From Candidatus Kryptoniota bacterium (GTDB lineage: Bacteria; Bacteroidota; Ignavibacteria; Kryptoniales; JAKASW01): a stretch of 64,000 nucleotides of DNA. Made by a program: the position numbers and the translations under genes. The stretch is taken from assembly GCA_036567965.1 (NCBI GenBank), contig DATCTN010000031.1, forward strand, positions 186,001 through 250,000. The letters are read 5' to 3'. Position 1 is the first letter of the stretch, and each line of letters begins with the position of its first letter. The notes under the pieces were generated by a model. The model did no database searches. It was not told the DNA's origin and saw only the letters and a list, made by a program, of their open reading frames with translations. Positions 37,597-46,684 of this stretch are shown one piece after another.

Positions 37597-38628
37597 ATGA
37601 AATTAAGAATCATATATTGTCTGTCGGCTTTGGTCTTGATCTCTTCCGCGGCGTTTTGCCAGGGCTTCATCTCGAACGTCTCGAAGAGAGGTACTACCGC
37701 CGCCCCGTTTCTTGAAATCAGCCAGGGAGCAAGGGCGACGTCCATGGGAAGCGCGTTCGTCGCGATCGCAAACGACGAGAGCGCCTTCTATTGGAACCCT
37801 GCCGGGTTGGCGAGAATCGACGGGGTCGGCATCATGTTCGATCATACGAACTGGCTCGCGCAAGTCGGATATAATTTTCTCGCCGCCTCTTATAACCTCG
37901 GGAGTATCGGAACGGTGGGAGTCAGCTTCACTTCCTCTTCGTACGGAGACATGAAAGTCACGACGGTCGATAACCCCGAAGGAACCGGACAGATTTTTAC
38001 AGCCACCGACATCGCGTTCAGTCTGGGATACGGAATCAATCTCACGAACGATTTTGCGATAGGATTCAATCCGAAAGTCGTCTACCAGTCGATCTGGGAA
38101 GCGAGCGCGACAGGATTAGCGATGGATCTCGGAGTCTTGTACAGGACTCCTTTCGAAGGGATCATACTGGGAATGTCGATATCGAATTTCGGCACGAAGA
38201 TGCAAATGCAGGGAGGGTCGCTCCTCGTGACATACGATCCGGACCTGTCGACCATCGGCAACAACGGGAAGATACCTGCATATCTAGGGACCGACTCGTG
38301 GTCGTTGCCGCTGACATTTCGGGTCGGCGTGGCTTACAGCCCGATCTCTACCAACCTGCATAAGTTTACTATCGACATCGATGCACTTCATCCCAGCGAC
38401 AACTATGAGAGCGTTGACGTCGGAGGAGAATATGTCTTCGACGACATTGTCTCCATCAGGGGAGGCTACAAGTCGATGTTCTTGAGCAACTCGGAAGAGT
38501 CGTACACACTTGGATTCGGATTAAAACAGGTGATGTTCGGAAATGTCGCGATCGCACTCGATTACGCGTATGAGGATTTCGGCCGATTGACATACATCCA
38601 GAAATTTACAGTCGGGATCAAATTCTAA
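37597..38628 (+). CDS. PorV/PorQ-family outer-membrane protein
   Basis: A 343-residue beta-barrel of the FadL-like PorV/PorQ (UPF0164) group. Signal peptide ends AFCQ. The family block is clear: LEISQGARATSMGSAF and AIANDESAFYWNPAGLA; the C-terminus ends with an aromatic strand FTVGIKF. In Porphyromonas, PorV carries T9SS cargo to the sortase PorU by binding its C-terminal domain. Starting 12 bases after the giant PNPY-tailed protein, it may be a dedicated shuttle for that cargo. It could also be a structural barrel unrelated to secretion. Confidence 0.82.
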   Translation: MKLRIIYCLSALVLISSAAFCQGFISNVSKRGTTAAPFLEISQGARATSMGSAFVAIANDESAFYWNPAGLARIDGVGIMFDHTNWLAQVGYNFLAASYNLGSIGTVGVSFTSSSYGDMKVTTVDNPEGTGQIFTATDIAFSLGYGINLTNDFAIGFNPKVVYQSIWEASATGLAMDLGVLYRTPFEGIILGMSISNFGTKMQMQGGSLLVTYDPDLSTIGNNGKIPAYLGTDSWSLPLTFRVGVAYSPISTNLHKFTIDIDALHPSDNYESVDVGGEYVFDDIVSIRGGYKSMFLSNSEESYTLGFGLKQVMFGNVAIALDYAYEDFGRLTYIQKFTVGIKF

Positions 38629-38690
38629 GAAGGATGATCCGGACTTGTCCTAAAAGTGTAACGTTTATTAAAGAAACACGGATCACGAAT

Positions 38691-39980
38691 ATGAAAAAGA
38701 ATTTACATCTTGGAATCTTATCGGGCGTAATCGTCCTTCTCTCGTCTGCAGCTGTAGCCCAATGGACGAAGACCGTACTCCCGGCGCCCCCTTACGGTCA
38801 TGGCGCACTGCCCGGCAGAGTGAACGCGCTTGCCGCGGATGGTTCGAGCATCTATGCCGGTACTCTCGGGGGGAACCTCTATTATTCCGTTGACAACGGA
38901 GGGACATGGGTCCTTGTCGATTCGGGAATGACGAACTCGGACATCACAGCGATAGTCACCGTGAGCGGTTCAGTTTATGTCGGTGCTTACGGCAATCTGG
39001 CCAACATTTCTTACGGCGGCTATGGACACGGAAGCGGTATATATTTCACATCAGACAACGGCACACACTGGAGAAGAGCGGGGGCGACGCTCGCGGACAC
39101 GAACATCTTCGCGATGACCCTCATCGATTCCGAAATCGTCGCGGGCACGTGGGGAGGGGGCGCGTATATCTCCTCCGACCAGGGTGCTACATGGTCGCAG
39201 ATAGTGAGAGGACTTGACAATCCATTTGTCCGTACACTGGCAGTCGGCGGAATTCGGCTCTTCGCGGGCACATGGGGAGACGGAGTCTTCTTCTCCGACG
39301 ATCATGGGCAATCCTGGACGCAGAGCAATCTCGGAATAAATAATCTCTTTGTTAATTCAATTGTCACGGACGGCCCTTCAGTCTATATGGGAAATACGGA
39401 AGGAGTGTATAAAAGCGGCGATGGAGGATTCAGCTGGACACTGAAGGATTCCGGCCTGACTACTTCGTACATCAATACATTCGTGGTGATTCATCCCAAT
39501 CTGATTCTAGGCACCTCGGGGGATGGCGTTTTCGTTTCTGCCAATAACGGCGAATCCTGGATGAAGGTCGATACAGGCCTGACTGACGGCTACATTTATT
39601 GTTTTGCCGTGAACGGCTCGAAAATATTCGCCGGGTCGCTGAACGGCGAGGTATGGTCCAGGCCGCTTGCTGAGATCATCACCGCCGTCAACGACAGGTG
39701 GAAAGGCGATGTAGCGAACTCTTTCAAGCTCTATCAGAATTACCCGAACCCTTTCAATCCGGCGACGAAGATCGTTTATCAACTCGCCGCGCCAGCTCGT
39801 GTGACGCTGAGAGTGTTCGACATGCTAGGGAAGGTTGTCGCCACCCTGGTCGATGGAATAAAGCCTCCCGGGACGCACGAGGTGATGTTCGACGCCTCAC
39901 ATCTTTCAAGCGGCGTTTACGTTTACCAAATCAGAATTGGAGATTATACTTCATCGAAGAAGATGGTCTTAATGAAATGA
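38691..39980 (+). CDS. Secreted Asp-box (BNR/Ycf48-like) repeat protein with T9SS tail
   Basis: A 429-residue protein. ATG 38691 starts the signal peptide (end near AVAQ); the frame is open from 38634 but that part is hydrophilic. Six repeats of about 45 residues carry an Asp-box of type S-D-G--W (YYSVDNGGTW, YFTSDNGTHW, YISSDQGATW, FFSDDHGQSW, YKSGDGGFSW, FVSANNGESW), predicting a six-bladed propeller. A T9SS domain follows with NYPNPFNPA and the end KKMVLMK. No catalytic residues are recognisable; such propellers often bind sugars or proteins. Confidence 0.85.
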   Translation: MKKNLHLGILSGVIVLLSSAAVAQWTKTVLPAPPYGHGALPGRVNALAADGSSIYAGTLGGNLYYSVDNGGTWVLVDSGMTNSDITAIVTVSGSVYVGAYGNLANISYGGYGHGSGIYFTSDNGTHWRRAGATLADTNIFAMTLIDSEIVAGTWGGGAYISSDQGATWSQIVRGLDNPFVRTLAVGGIRLFAGTWGDGVFFSDDHGQSWTQSNLGINNLFVNSIVTDGPSVYMGNTEGVYKSGDGGFSWTLKDSGLTTSYINTFVVIHPNLILGTSGDGVFVSANNGESWMKVDTGLTDGYIYCFAVNGSKIFAGSLNGEVWSRPLAEIITAVNDRWKGDVANSFKLYQNYPNPFNPATKIVYQLAAPARVTLRVFDMLGKVVATLVDGIKPPGTHEVMFDASHLSSGVYVYQIRIGDYTSSKKMVLMK

Positions 39981-40060
39981 CGACCTCCTCTTTTTCCGGA
40001 ACATTCAATAACACAGCTCCGACATCTTTGCTCCTTCGATGAAATAGATGCAGAACCATC

Positions 40061-40084
40061 CATTAGGGAAACAGCTCCCTAATG
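40061..40084 (+). terminator. Hairpin 1 of a double terminator
   Basis: CATTAGGGA pairs perfectly with TCCCTAATG (9 pairs) around AACAGC. It has no T-run directly after it and probably acts together with the stronger hairpin that follows. Confidence 0.45.
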
Positions 40085-40090
40085 ACTTGG

Positions 40091-40120
40091 CCCGTCCCGG
40101 TAGCCTGAAGCCGGGACGGG
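40091..40120 (+). terminator. Strong rho-independent terminator
   Basis: CCCGTCCCGG pairs perfectly with CCGGGACGGG (10 pairs, GC-rich) around a 10-base loop, followed by TTCTTTGTTTTG. It ends the transcription unit of the TonB/PorV/Asp-box genes before the TetR promoter. Confidence 0.85.
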
Positions 40121-40232
40121 TTCTTTGTTTTGCCTCAATCCCGAACCCGATTCCCAAATGCTCCGAATCGCTGTTTTCAACGCGAAATCAAACACGTTGA
40201 GCACCGTGACACGACAAGTCTCCGCCGGGAAC

Positions 40233-40261
40233 TTGTAAGACTAACATTCGTGTTGTATATT
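40233..40261 (+). promoter_or_regulatory. Promoter of the TetR/efflux operon
   Basis: TTGTAA (40233-40238) and TATATT (40256-40261) are separated by exactly 17 bases. The operator-like palindrome starts at the last base of the -10 element, which places it over the expected transcription start near 40268. Confidence 0.6.
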
Positions 40262-40287
40262 TCGACTGGTTTACTGAAACGGTCGAA
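40261..40287 (+). promoter_or_regulatory. Palindromic operator, probable TetR autoregulation site
   Basis: A 27-base imperfect palindrome with outer arms TTCGAC and GTCGAA and inner GTTT/AAAC; 10 of 13 base pairs around the central base are symmetric. It lies between the -10 element and the TetR ATG (20 bases downstream), where repressor binding would block transcription of the whole efflux operon. Size and symmetry fit TetR-family operators; binding is inferred. Confidence 0.65.
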
Positions 40288-40307
40288 AGGATTGAAAGAC
40301 GACGAAA

Positions 40308-40919
40308 ATGGCAGAACAACTTTCAACAGAGAAGCAGGCGGTTATTCTTGACGCGGCCCGGAAAAGGTTCGCTTACTACGGGTTTTCCAAAGTCACGATG
40401 GACGAAATTGCCGCCGACGTAGGCATGGGGAAAGCGTCTTTGTATTACTACTTTCCCACGAAAGAAATTCTTTTTGAGGAAGTGGTGAAACAGGAGAAGA
40501 CCCAGTTCTTCGCCGACGTCGAAACTATGACGGGAGAAGAAACATCCGCGGCCGACATGCTGAGGAGATATGCGGCGAGACGCATTGAGCATTTCAGGAG
40601 CCTCGCCAACCTGCGGGCACTAGGTTTCCAACAACAGGGCGAGATGAGAGCATCGACTCTTGAAATGTACAAGGAATTTCAGCAACAGGAAGTGAAATCA
40701 CTTCAGCGGATACTCCAACTCGGGAAGAAAAACGGAGAATTCGCAATCTCAAATCTTCAGCAATCCGCTGGAGCAATTATGCAGATGCTCTACGGACCAA
40801 GAAGCTGGTATCTTCACAAACTTCAACGTAACCTCGACGACGAGACCTTTAGTCTGCTTGAACAGGCGACGAAAGAAATCGTTGAGATTATTCTTAACGG
40901 AATCAGAAAGAGCAAATAA
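40308..40919 (+). CDS. TetR/AcrR-family transcriptional repressor
   Basis: A 203-residue regulator. The N-terminal helix-turn-helix is typical: ILDAARKRFAYYGFSKVTMDEIA then GMGKASLYYYFPTKEILF. The C-terminal part is the ligand-sensing domain, with no recognisable specificity. It is the first gene of the efflux operon, 14 bases before the EmrA-like gene, with a palindrome over its own promoter. Most likely it represses the pumps until an exported compound binds it. Confidence 0.9.
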   Translation: MAEQLSTEKQAVILDAARKRFAYYGFSKVTMDEIAADVGMGKASLYYYFPTKEILFEEVVKQEKTQFFADVETMTGEETSAADMLRRYAARRIEHFRSLANLRALGFQQQGEMRASTLEMYKEFQQQEVKSLQRILQLGKKNGEFAISNLQQSAGAIMQMLYGPRSWYLHKLQRNLDDETFSLLEQATKEIVEIILNGIRKSK

Positions 40920-40933
40920 AAGGAACCACGTAA

Positions 40934-41941
40934 ATGGACGCAAAAGGAAAAGATAACAAGGACATCAATCAGGAAGCTTTAAGGAATTATAAGGCTGCTG
41001 AGAATGGCGGAGACGAAGACATAGATGAAGTGCCGCTGTTCAAACGGAAGCGGGTTATAATTCCAATCCTTGCTGTCCTGACGATAGTCGCGGTCGGCGG
41101 ACTGTATTTATACATGAACATGCAGGATTACGTTTCTACCGATGATGCTTACGTGGATGCGAACAGCGTCTCCATAAGCACGAAGATGCTCGGTCGAATC
41201 GTGTTCTTGGGCACGGACGAGGGCGATACGGTGAACGCCGGTCAAGTTCTCGTGAGGTTGGACGACAACGATCTACGTGCTCAGGAGGCTTCTGCAAAAG
41301 CAGGCCTTGAACTCGCACAACAAAGTCTCCCGCTGGACCAGGTCAACATCAACCGCGCACAAGACGACTTTAACCGCTCCGAGGTCCAGTACAAGGGTGG
41401 AATAGTAACCAAGGAACAATATGATCACGCGCAGAAAGCTCTCGAAGCGGCCCAGGCACAGTACAACATCGACTTATCAAAAATTTCTTCTGCAAAAGCT
41501 CAAATCGGGGTCATTGAATCGCAGCTCCAGAACGCGATCATAGCTGCGCCCATGAGCGGCGTGGTTGCGAAAAGATGGGTCCTTACCGGAGATGTCATTC
41601 AACCCGGCCAGCCAGTTTTCACAATTTATGATTTGAAAAATATCTGGGTCACGGCGAATCTTGAGGAAACAAAATTGAGTCATATCCATTTGAACGATCC
41701 GGTTGAGATCGACGTCGATACTTATCCGGGTGTTAAGTTCAACGGTAAGGTTTTCGAAATCGGGAACTATACTGCGTCGGAATTTTCTCTCATTCCCCCG
41801 AACAACGCATCCGGTAATTTCACGAAAGTTACTCAGCGGGTTCCGGTTAAGATCTCCATGGTAGATCCTCCGGCGAGCGACGGATCGAAGCCGGTATTAA
41901 GACCGGGAATGTCGGTTGAGGTATCGGTAAAGATCAAGTGA
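40934..41941 (+). CDS. EmrA/HlyD-type membrane fusion protein
   Basis: A 335-residue periplasmic adaptor linking an inner-membrane pump to TolC. One N-terminal helix (about 36-58), then the first lipoyl half (VSTDDAYVDANSVSISTKMLGRI), a coiled-coil hairpin (about 110-190), the second lipoyl half (IIAAPMSGVVAKRWVLTGDVIQPGQ) and a beta-barrel domain. Length is typical for EmrA. It stops 4 bases before the first EmrB-like pump. Confidence 0.92.
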   Translation: MDAKGKDNKDINQEALRNYKAAENGGDEDIDEVPLFKRKRVIIPILAVLTIVAVGGLYLYMNMQDYVSTDDAYVDANSVSISTKMLGRIVFLGTDEGDTVNAGQVLVRLDDNDLRAQEASAKAGLELAQQSLPLDQVNINRAQDDFNRSEVQYKGGIVTKEQYDHAQKALEAAQAQYNIDLSKISSAKAQIGVIESQLQNAIIAAPMSGVVAKRWVLTGDVIQPGQPVFTIYDLKNIWVTANLEETKLSHIHLNDPVEIDVDTYPGVKFNGKVFEIGNYTASEFSLIPPNNASGNFTKVTQRVPVKISMVDPPASDGSKPVLRPGMSVEVSVKIK

Positions 41942-41945
41942 GAAA

Positions 41946-43562
41946 ATGACACTCGCATTAAACGCGGCATCGCCAAGCGGTCAAACATCGGTTCTCCACC
42001 ACACGCACGAATTTTACAAGTGGCTCGTGTTGGGGAACGTGATGATCGGGACTTTCATGGCTGTTCTCGACGCATCTATAGTCAATGTCGGCCTGCCGAC
42101 GCTTATGGCTGCTTTCGGAGTCACCATCGACAAAATCGAATGGGTTGCGACTGCCTACATGCTTGCGCTCGCCGTCATGCTTCCGACCTCCGGTTGGATA
42201 GCAGATCATTTCGGGTACAAGCGTACATATCTTCTTGCGCTATCACTTTTTACGACCGGGTCATTACTGTGTGGAATAGCATGGAACGAGAATGTCCTTA
42301 TCGCATTCCGTGTCATCCAGGGTGCGGGCGCAGGCTGTCTGATGCCGGTCGGCATGGCAATCGTGACCCGCGAGTTTCCTCCTGAGAGGCGCGGGATCGC
42401 ACTCGGCTTCTGGTCGGTTGCCGCGGCAGCATCGGTTTCCTTCGGCCCTTTGATCGGCGGATATCTCATCGACAATTTTTCGTGGCATGAAATGTTTTAT
42501 GTTAATGTCCCGGTGGGGTTGGTCGGAATCTTCGCGACAATGGTCATCCAGCGTGAATACAGAACAGAGCATTCGCGCAAATTTGACTTTATAGGGTTTG
42601 TATCCGTTTCGGTTTTCCTGACTTTTCTGCTTCTCGCATTGGCTGATGGGAATGCTGCGTGGAACACGGGAGGCTGGACTTCTACATTCATCACGACATG
42701 CTTTATCCTTTCAGGAATTGGACTGATAACGTTTTTGCTTGTGGAATTCAGTGTGAAGCATCCGTTGATAGAGCTGAAGCTCCTGAGGGATTTCAATTTC
42801 GGAATTACAAACATAATTCTTTTTATCTTCGGACTCGGGATGTTCGGAAGCACATTCCTTATGCCGTTGTATCTTCAGAACTCACTGAACTATACTCCAT
42901 TTCAGGCAGGGTTGGTTTTTTTGCCAGTGGGGATACTTCAAGGTATAATGGCTCCCATCGCAGGTTATGCTTCCGACAAAGTGGACGCGAGAATTCCCGC
43001 GGCAGTCGGGATCGTTCTTCTCGGCATAAGCCTGTATTTGAATTATTTCCTCTCGCTCTTTTCCATGCATGCACAAATTATGCTCCCTCTTTACCTGAGA
43101 GGATTCGCGATGGGGATGATGTTCACTCCGTTGAGTACCCTCGCTCTTACAAATGTTCCGAGACACAAGATGGCACAAGCGTCGGGATTGTTTAATGTTA
43201 TTCGGCAGGTTGGCGGAAGTTTCGGTGTCGCGCTCTTCGGAACTTTGCTTACGCGCAGGGTCAGTTTCCATAGCACAACGTACGGCAATGCTGTGGACGA
43301 ATATTCTCCGGCTTTCAAGAATGCCATGTATAATCTTGAACATTTCTCGCAGCATGTCGTTGGGGGTTCGATGTATCAATGCGATGTTCGCGGTAAGGCT
43401 TTAATTATCAACCATGTAATGCAGCAGGCGTTTGTATCTGCCGTAAACGACGATTTTCTCGTTGCCGGCGGAATTACGATAGCTTGCCTCGTGCCGATAT
43501 TTTTTCTTCGCCGGAAAAAGTACTCGAACCACAGCGGAGAGAAAACAATAGCGGTGGATTGA
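41946..43562 (+). CDS. EmrB-like MFS drug efflux pump (DHA2), copy 1
   Basis: A 538-residue, 14-helix proton antiporter of the DHA2 family. Motif A is WIADHFGYKRTY after helix 2, and the antiporter motif C region reads VAAAASVSFGPLIGGYLID. With EmrA and TolC it should form a tripartite pump through both membranes. The next gene is a close paralogue, so the two arose by tandem duplication. Substrate unknown. Confidence 0.92.
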   Translation: MTLALNAASPSGQTSVLHHTHEFYKWLVLGNVMIGTFMAVLDASIVNVGLPTLMAAFGVTIDKIEWVATAYMLALAVMLPTSGWIADHFGYKRTYLLALSLFTTGSLLCGIAWNENVLIAFRVIQGAGAGCLMPVGMAIVTREFPPERRGIALGFWSVAAAASVSFGPLIGGYLIDNFSWHEMFYVNVPVGLVGIFATMVIQREYRTEHSRKFDFIGFVSVSVFLTFLLLALADGNAAWNTGGWTSTFITTCFILSGIGLITFLLVEFSVKHPLIELKLLRDFNFGITNIILFIFGLGMFGSTFLMPLYLQNSLNYTPFQAGLVFLPVGILQGIMAPIAGYASDKVDARIPAAVGIVLLGISLYLNYFLSLFSMHAQIMLPLYLRGFAMGMMFTPLSTLALTNVPRHKMAQASGLFNVIRQVGGSFGVALFGTLLTRRVSFHSTTYGNAVDEYSPAFKNAMYNLEHFSQHVVGGSMYQCDVRGKALIINHVMQQAFVSAVNDDFLVAGGITIACLVPIFFLRRKKYSNHSGEKTIAVD

Positions 43563-43599
43563 ACATTGATGAACCTAAGAACCAACATGAGATGCCTCT

Positions 43600-45231
43600 A
43601 TGATCAAAAATAAAAGTATTATTCCAGATAAGAACCCCTCGTCCCTTTCAGCCGGACTTGGTATTCCTCATCACGAGCATCCATCATATAAATGGTGGGT
43701 TCTCGTAAACGTGATGATGGGGACATTCATGGTCGTCCTCGATTCCACGATCGTCGACGTCTCACTTGCCAAAATTATGGCAACATTCGGCATTGGAATC
43801 GATACGGTGAAATGGGTTGCAACCGCATATCTTCTCGTGTTTGCGGTTATCCTTCCGACTTCCGGATGGATTGCAGACCATTTCGGATACAAACGAACTT
43901 ACACAATGGGACTTGCCCTTTTTACTCTAGGTTCACTTCTCTGCTCCATCTCGTGGAATGAAACGGCCTTGATCCTTTTTCGAGTAGTTCAGGGGGCAGG
44001 CGGAGGATTCCTTATGCCGGTCGGGATGGCAATTGTCACGAGAGAATTTCCACCTGAAAAGCGCGGACTCGCTTTAGGGTTTTGGGGAATTGCGGCCGCT
44101 GCCTCGGTGTCACTCGGTCCTACGCTCGGCGGCTACCTGATAGATAATTTTGCCTGGCATTCCATTTTCGATATCAACGTCCCCGTCGGCCTCATTGGCA
44201 TCTTTGCTACTCTTGTCATTCAACGCGAGTACAAGACATCGACAACTCGGTCATTCGACATCATAGGTTTTTTATCCGTCTCGACTTTTCTTACTTCTCT
44301 TTTGATAGCTTTGTCTGACGGAAATGCAGAGTGGAATACCGGCGGCTGGACATCTCCGTTTATTCTTACATGCTTTGCGATCTCGCTCATAGCACTTGTC
44401 GTCTTCCTGGCCGTCGAGCTGAACGTTCGTCATCCGCTCATCGATCTTTCACTCCTGAAAAATTTTAATTTCGGAATGGCAAATCTCGTTCTATTTATTT
44501 TCGGAATGGGAATGTTCGGCAGCACCTTTTTGCTGCCGCTTTACCTGCAGAACGGTCTCGGCTACACGGCTTTTCAAGCGGGTTCATTATTTCTCCCGGT
44601 AGGCATAATTATGGCGGTCGCAGGACCGGTTGCCGGCAGACTTTCCGACAAGACTAATCCCAAGATACTCGCATTATTTGGAATAATAGTGCTGTCGCTG
44701 AGTTTGTTTGTGAACCAATTTCTTTCTCTTTTCTCGGAGACTTCCTCCATCATGCTCTCACTCTACTTAAGAGGAATCGGGATGGGTTTCATATTCACGC
44801 CGCTGAGTGCCCTTTCGCTTTCTGAAATACCGAGAGAGAGAATGGCGCAGGCTTCGGGACTTTTCAACGTCCTGCGGCAAATCGGCGGGAGCTTCGGTGT
44901 GGCGTTGATGGGAACGCTGCTGACCATGCGCACAGATTTTCACACTACGATTTACGGTCAATCAGTGCTTCAATCTTCGCCGATTACACAAAATATTCTG
45001 CTGGGCCTGGGAAGATTTGCACAGCAAGCAGTCGGAGGAACAGCATCTGTTTCCGCGATGAGAGCCCAGGCACTTGTCGGTTATAACTTAGGTTTACAAG
45101 CTTTCGTCTCAGCGGTCGATGACGATTTCTTTGTCGCTGCTGCGATAACAATTCTTTGCGTGATTCCGATTTTGTTCCTGAGGAACCGGAAGAAAAAAGC
45201 GCTTGGTGAAAAAATTGTGGCAATGGAATGA
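43600..45231 (+). CDS. EmrB-like MFS drug efflux pump (DHA2), copy 2
   Basis: A 543-residue paralogue of the preceding pump, with the same motif A (WIADHFGYKRTY) and motif C (IAAAASVSLGPTLGGYLID). Long blocks are nearly identical (LMPVGMAIVTREFPPE, QASGLFNV); differences are concentrated in loops and the C-terminal third. Only one EmrA and one TolC are present, so the two pumps may share them or may pair with each other. It starts 37 bases after copy 1. Confidence 0.92.
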   Translation: MIKNKSIIPDKNPSSLSAGLGIPHHEHPSYKWWVLVNVMMGTFMVVLDSTIVDVSLAKIMATFGIGIDTVKWVATAYLLVFAVILPTSGWIADHFGYKRTYTMGLALFTLGSLLCSISWNETALILFRVVQGAGGGFLMPVGMAIVTREFPPEKRGLALGFWGIAAAASVSLGPTLGGYLIDNFAWHSIFDINVPVGLIGIFATLVIQREYKTSTTRSFDIIGFLSVSTFLTSLLIALSDGNAEWNTGGWTSPFILTCFAISLIALVVFLAVELNVRHPLIDLSLLKNFNFGMANLVLFIFGMGMFGSTFLLPLYLQNGLGYTAFQAGSLFLPVGIIMAVAGPVAGRLSDKTNPKILALFGIIVLSLSLFVNQFLSLFSETSSIMLSLYLRGIGMGFIFTPLSALSLSEIPRERMAQASGLFNVLRQIGGSFGVALMGTLLTMRTDFHTTIYGQSVLQSSPITQNILLGLGRFAQQAVGGTASVSAMRAQALVGYNLGLQAFVSAVDDDFFVAAAITILCVIPILFLRNRKKKALGEKIVAME

Positions 45232-45274
45232 AAAGCTACCAGCACTCAGCCGTCAGCAACCAGCGATTAGTTCT

Positions 45275-45314
45275 TAGCTGAAAGCTGATTACAGAATGCT
45301 GACAGCTATTTTTT
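45275..45314 (+). terminator. Terminator-like hairpin between EmrB copy 2 and TolC
   Basis: TAGCTG (45275-45280) and CAGCTA (45303-45308) enclose a second AGC/GCT pairing, followed by TTTTTT. The surrounding 45240-45308 is built of degenerate CAGC/GCTGA units, so it may be a remnant of a dispersed intergenic repeat. If active, it would reduce transcription into tolC. Confidence 0.45.
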
Positions 45315-45331
45315 AAATAATGGTGGAAACA

Positions 45332-46639
45332 ATGAAATCTCGTTTTTACATAATATCGTCAATCATTCTCTTGTCGACCTCGACGTCTGCATTCTCGCAA
45401 ACGGTGACTTCTGATTCATTGACTCTCGATGCGTCGATACAAAGAGCTATTCAAACAAATCCCGACATCTTGCAGGCCGCACATTCGGTAGATGTTTTCC
45501 AGTCGGGGGTGCAGGTGAGCAAAAGCAGTTATTATCCGAACGCAAGTGCGGATCTGACATATGCACGTCTCGGTCCGCCGTCGTCTATTTCGTTCGGTGG
45601 TCAAGGCTTCCAACTTTATCCACTAAATGCCTGGGATGAACATCTTGGCGTTCAAGGTACGATTTACGATTTTGACAGACGAAGCAGATCGGTTGACCTC
45701 GCCGCAAGCCAGGTGACCACGGCACAGGATCGCCTCGAACTTGTGAAGAGCGGACTTTCTTACCGTACAATTCAAACTTTTTACGCGATATTATTTCTTG
45801 AAAAGAGCATTCAAGTTCAAGACGAGGAGATAAAGAATCTAAACGATCACCTTCTGATGACGCAAAAAAAAGTTCAAGCCGGAACGGCAACCGATTTCGA
45901 TGCGCTTACAACTCAGGTACGGGTTGCTGCTTCTGAAAATGAAAAGATCACTCTTCAGAACAATTTGGAGAATACGAAGGTCATCTTCCGCCGGCTTCTT
46001 GGACTTGCGCCGGATTCGCCGGCAAATCTTGCGGGTGAATTCACCGCAGAGCCTGTCACACTCAACACGGATTCACTTGTTTCACAGGCATTGACCAGCC
46101 GTATCGAGATGAAAGTCGCCAACGATCAATTGAACAGCGCGCAAATGCAGTACAGAGTTGCTTCTGCAACTAACAACCCAACACTGAATGGCTCACTAAT
46201 GTGGGGACTGAAGAACGGTTTTTTCCCCGATGAGACTGCGATGCGCGGAAATTTCGTCGCTGGTGTTCAGTTGGCAATCCCGTTGTTCGATGGTTTTCGC
46301 GAGAGAAATCTGAAAGAGGAAGCAGGCGCCAACATTCGAGTCTCCGAAGACAACAAGAACAGCATCGCAGAACAAATCAAGTCTGATGTACAAAAAGGAA
46401 TATCCGATGTGAGGTCGAGTTTGGACAGGCTCAGAACAACGGATATAACCGTAGAGCAGGCAAAAAGTGCGGTCGGGCAAGCACGACTACGCTATCAATC
46501 CGGTACGGTTACCAACTTGGATTTGCTCGACGCGGAGACATCTCTTTCGCAGATCGAGCTTATCCAGATTCAGGCGCTGTACCAATTTGTCGTGAGCAGG
46601 TATGAGCTTGATCAGGCAATCGGACAAAAAGTATGGTAA
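45332..46639 (+). CDS. TolC-like outer-membrane efflux protein
   Basis: A 435-residue outer-membrane channel. ATG 45332 follows GTGG at a normal distance and starts the signal peptide (end AFSQ); the ATG at 45320 is possible. Two repeats of the OEP family are visible, with Leu/Gln/Ala-rich helices (LDASIQRAIQTNPDIL, YQSGTVTNLDLLDAETSLSQIEL near the C-terminus). It supplies the outer-membrane exit for the EmrAB pumps upstream. Confidence 0.92.
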   Translation: MKSRFYIISSIILLSTSTSAFSQTVTSDSLTLDASIQRAIQTNPDILQAAHSVDVFQSGVQVSKSSYYPNASADLTYARLGPPSSISFGGQGFQLYPLNAWDEHLGVQGTIYDFDRRSRSVDLAASQVTTAQDRLELVKSGLSYRTIQTFYAILFLEKSIQVQDEEIKNLNDHLLMTQKKVQAGTATDFDALTTQVRVAASENEKITLQNNLENTKVIFRRLLGLAPDSPANLAGEFTAEPVTLNTDSLVSQALTSRIEMKVANDQLNSAQMQYRVASATNNPTLNGSLMWGLKNGFFPDETAMRGNFVAGVQLAIPLFDGFRERNLKEEAGANIRVSEDNKNSIAEQIKSDVQKGISDVRSSLDRLRTTDITVEQAKSAVGQARLRYQSGTVTNLDLLDAETSLSQIELIQIQALYQFVVSRYELDQAIGQKVW

Positions 46640-46684
46640 TGTTCCGGTTTTTTAAAAGAAAAAACGACGTGCGGCATGTATAAA

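Larger units (their letters stand above)
39981..40307. other. Intergenic region with double terminator and tetR control region
   Basis: This 327-base gap holds two consecutive hairpins (40061-40084 and 40091-40120) ending the upstream unit, then a promoter and an operator-like palindrome for the TetR gene (listed separately). I see no gene in it. Confidence 0.7.
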
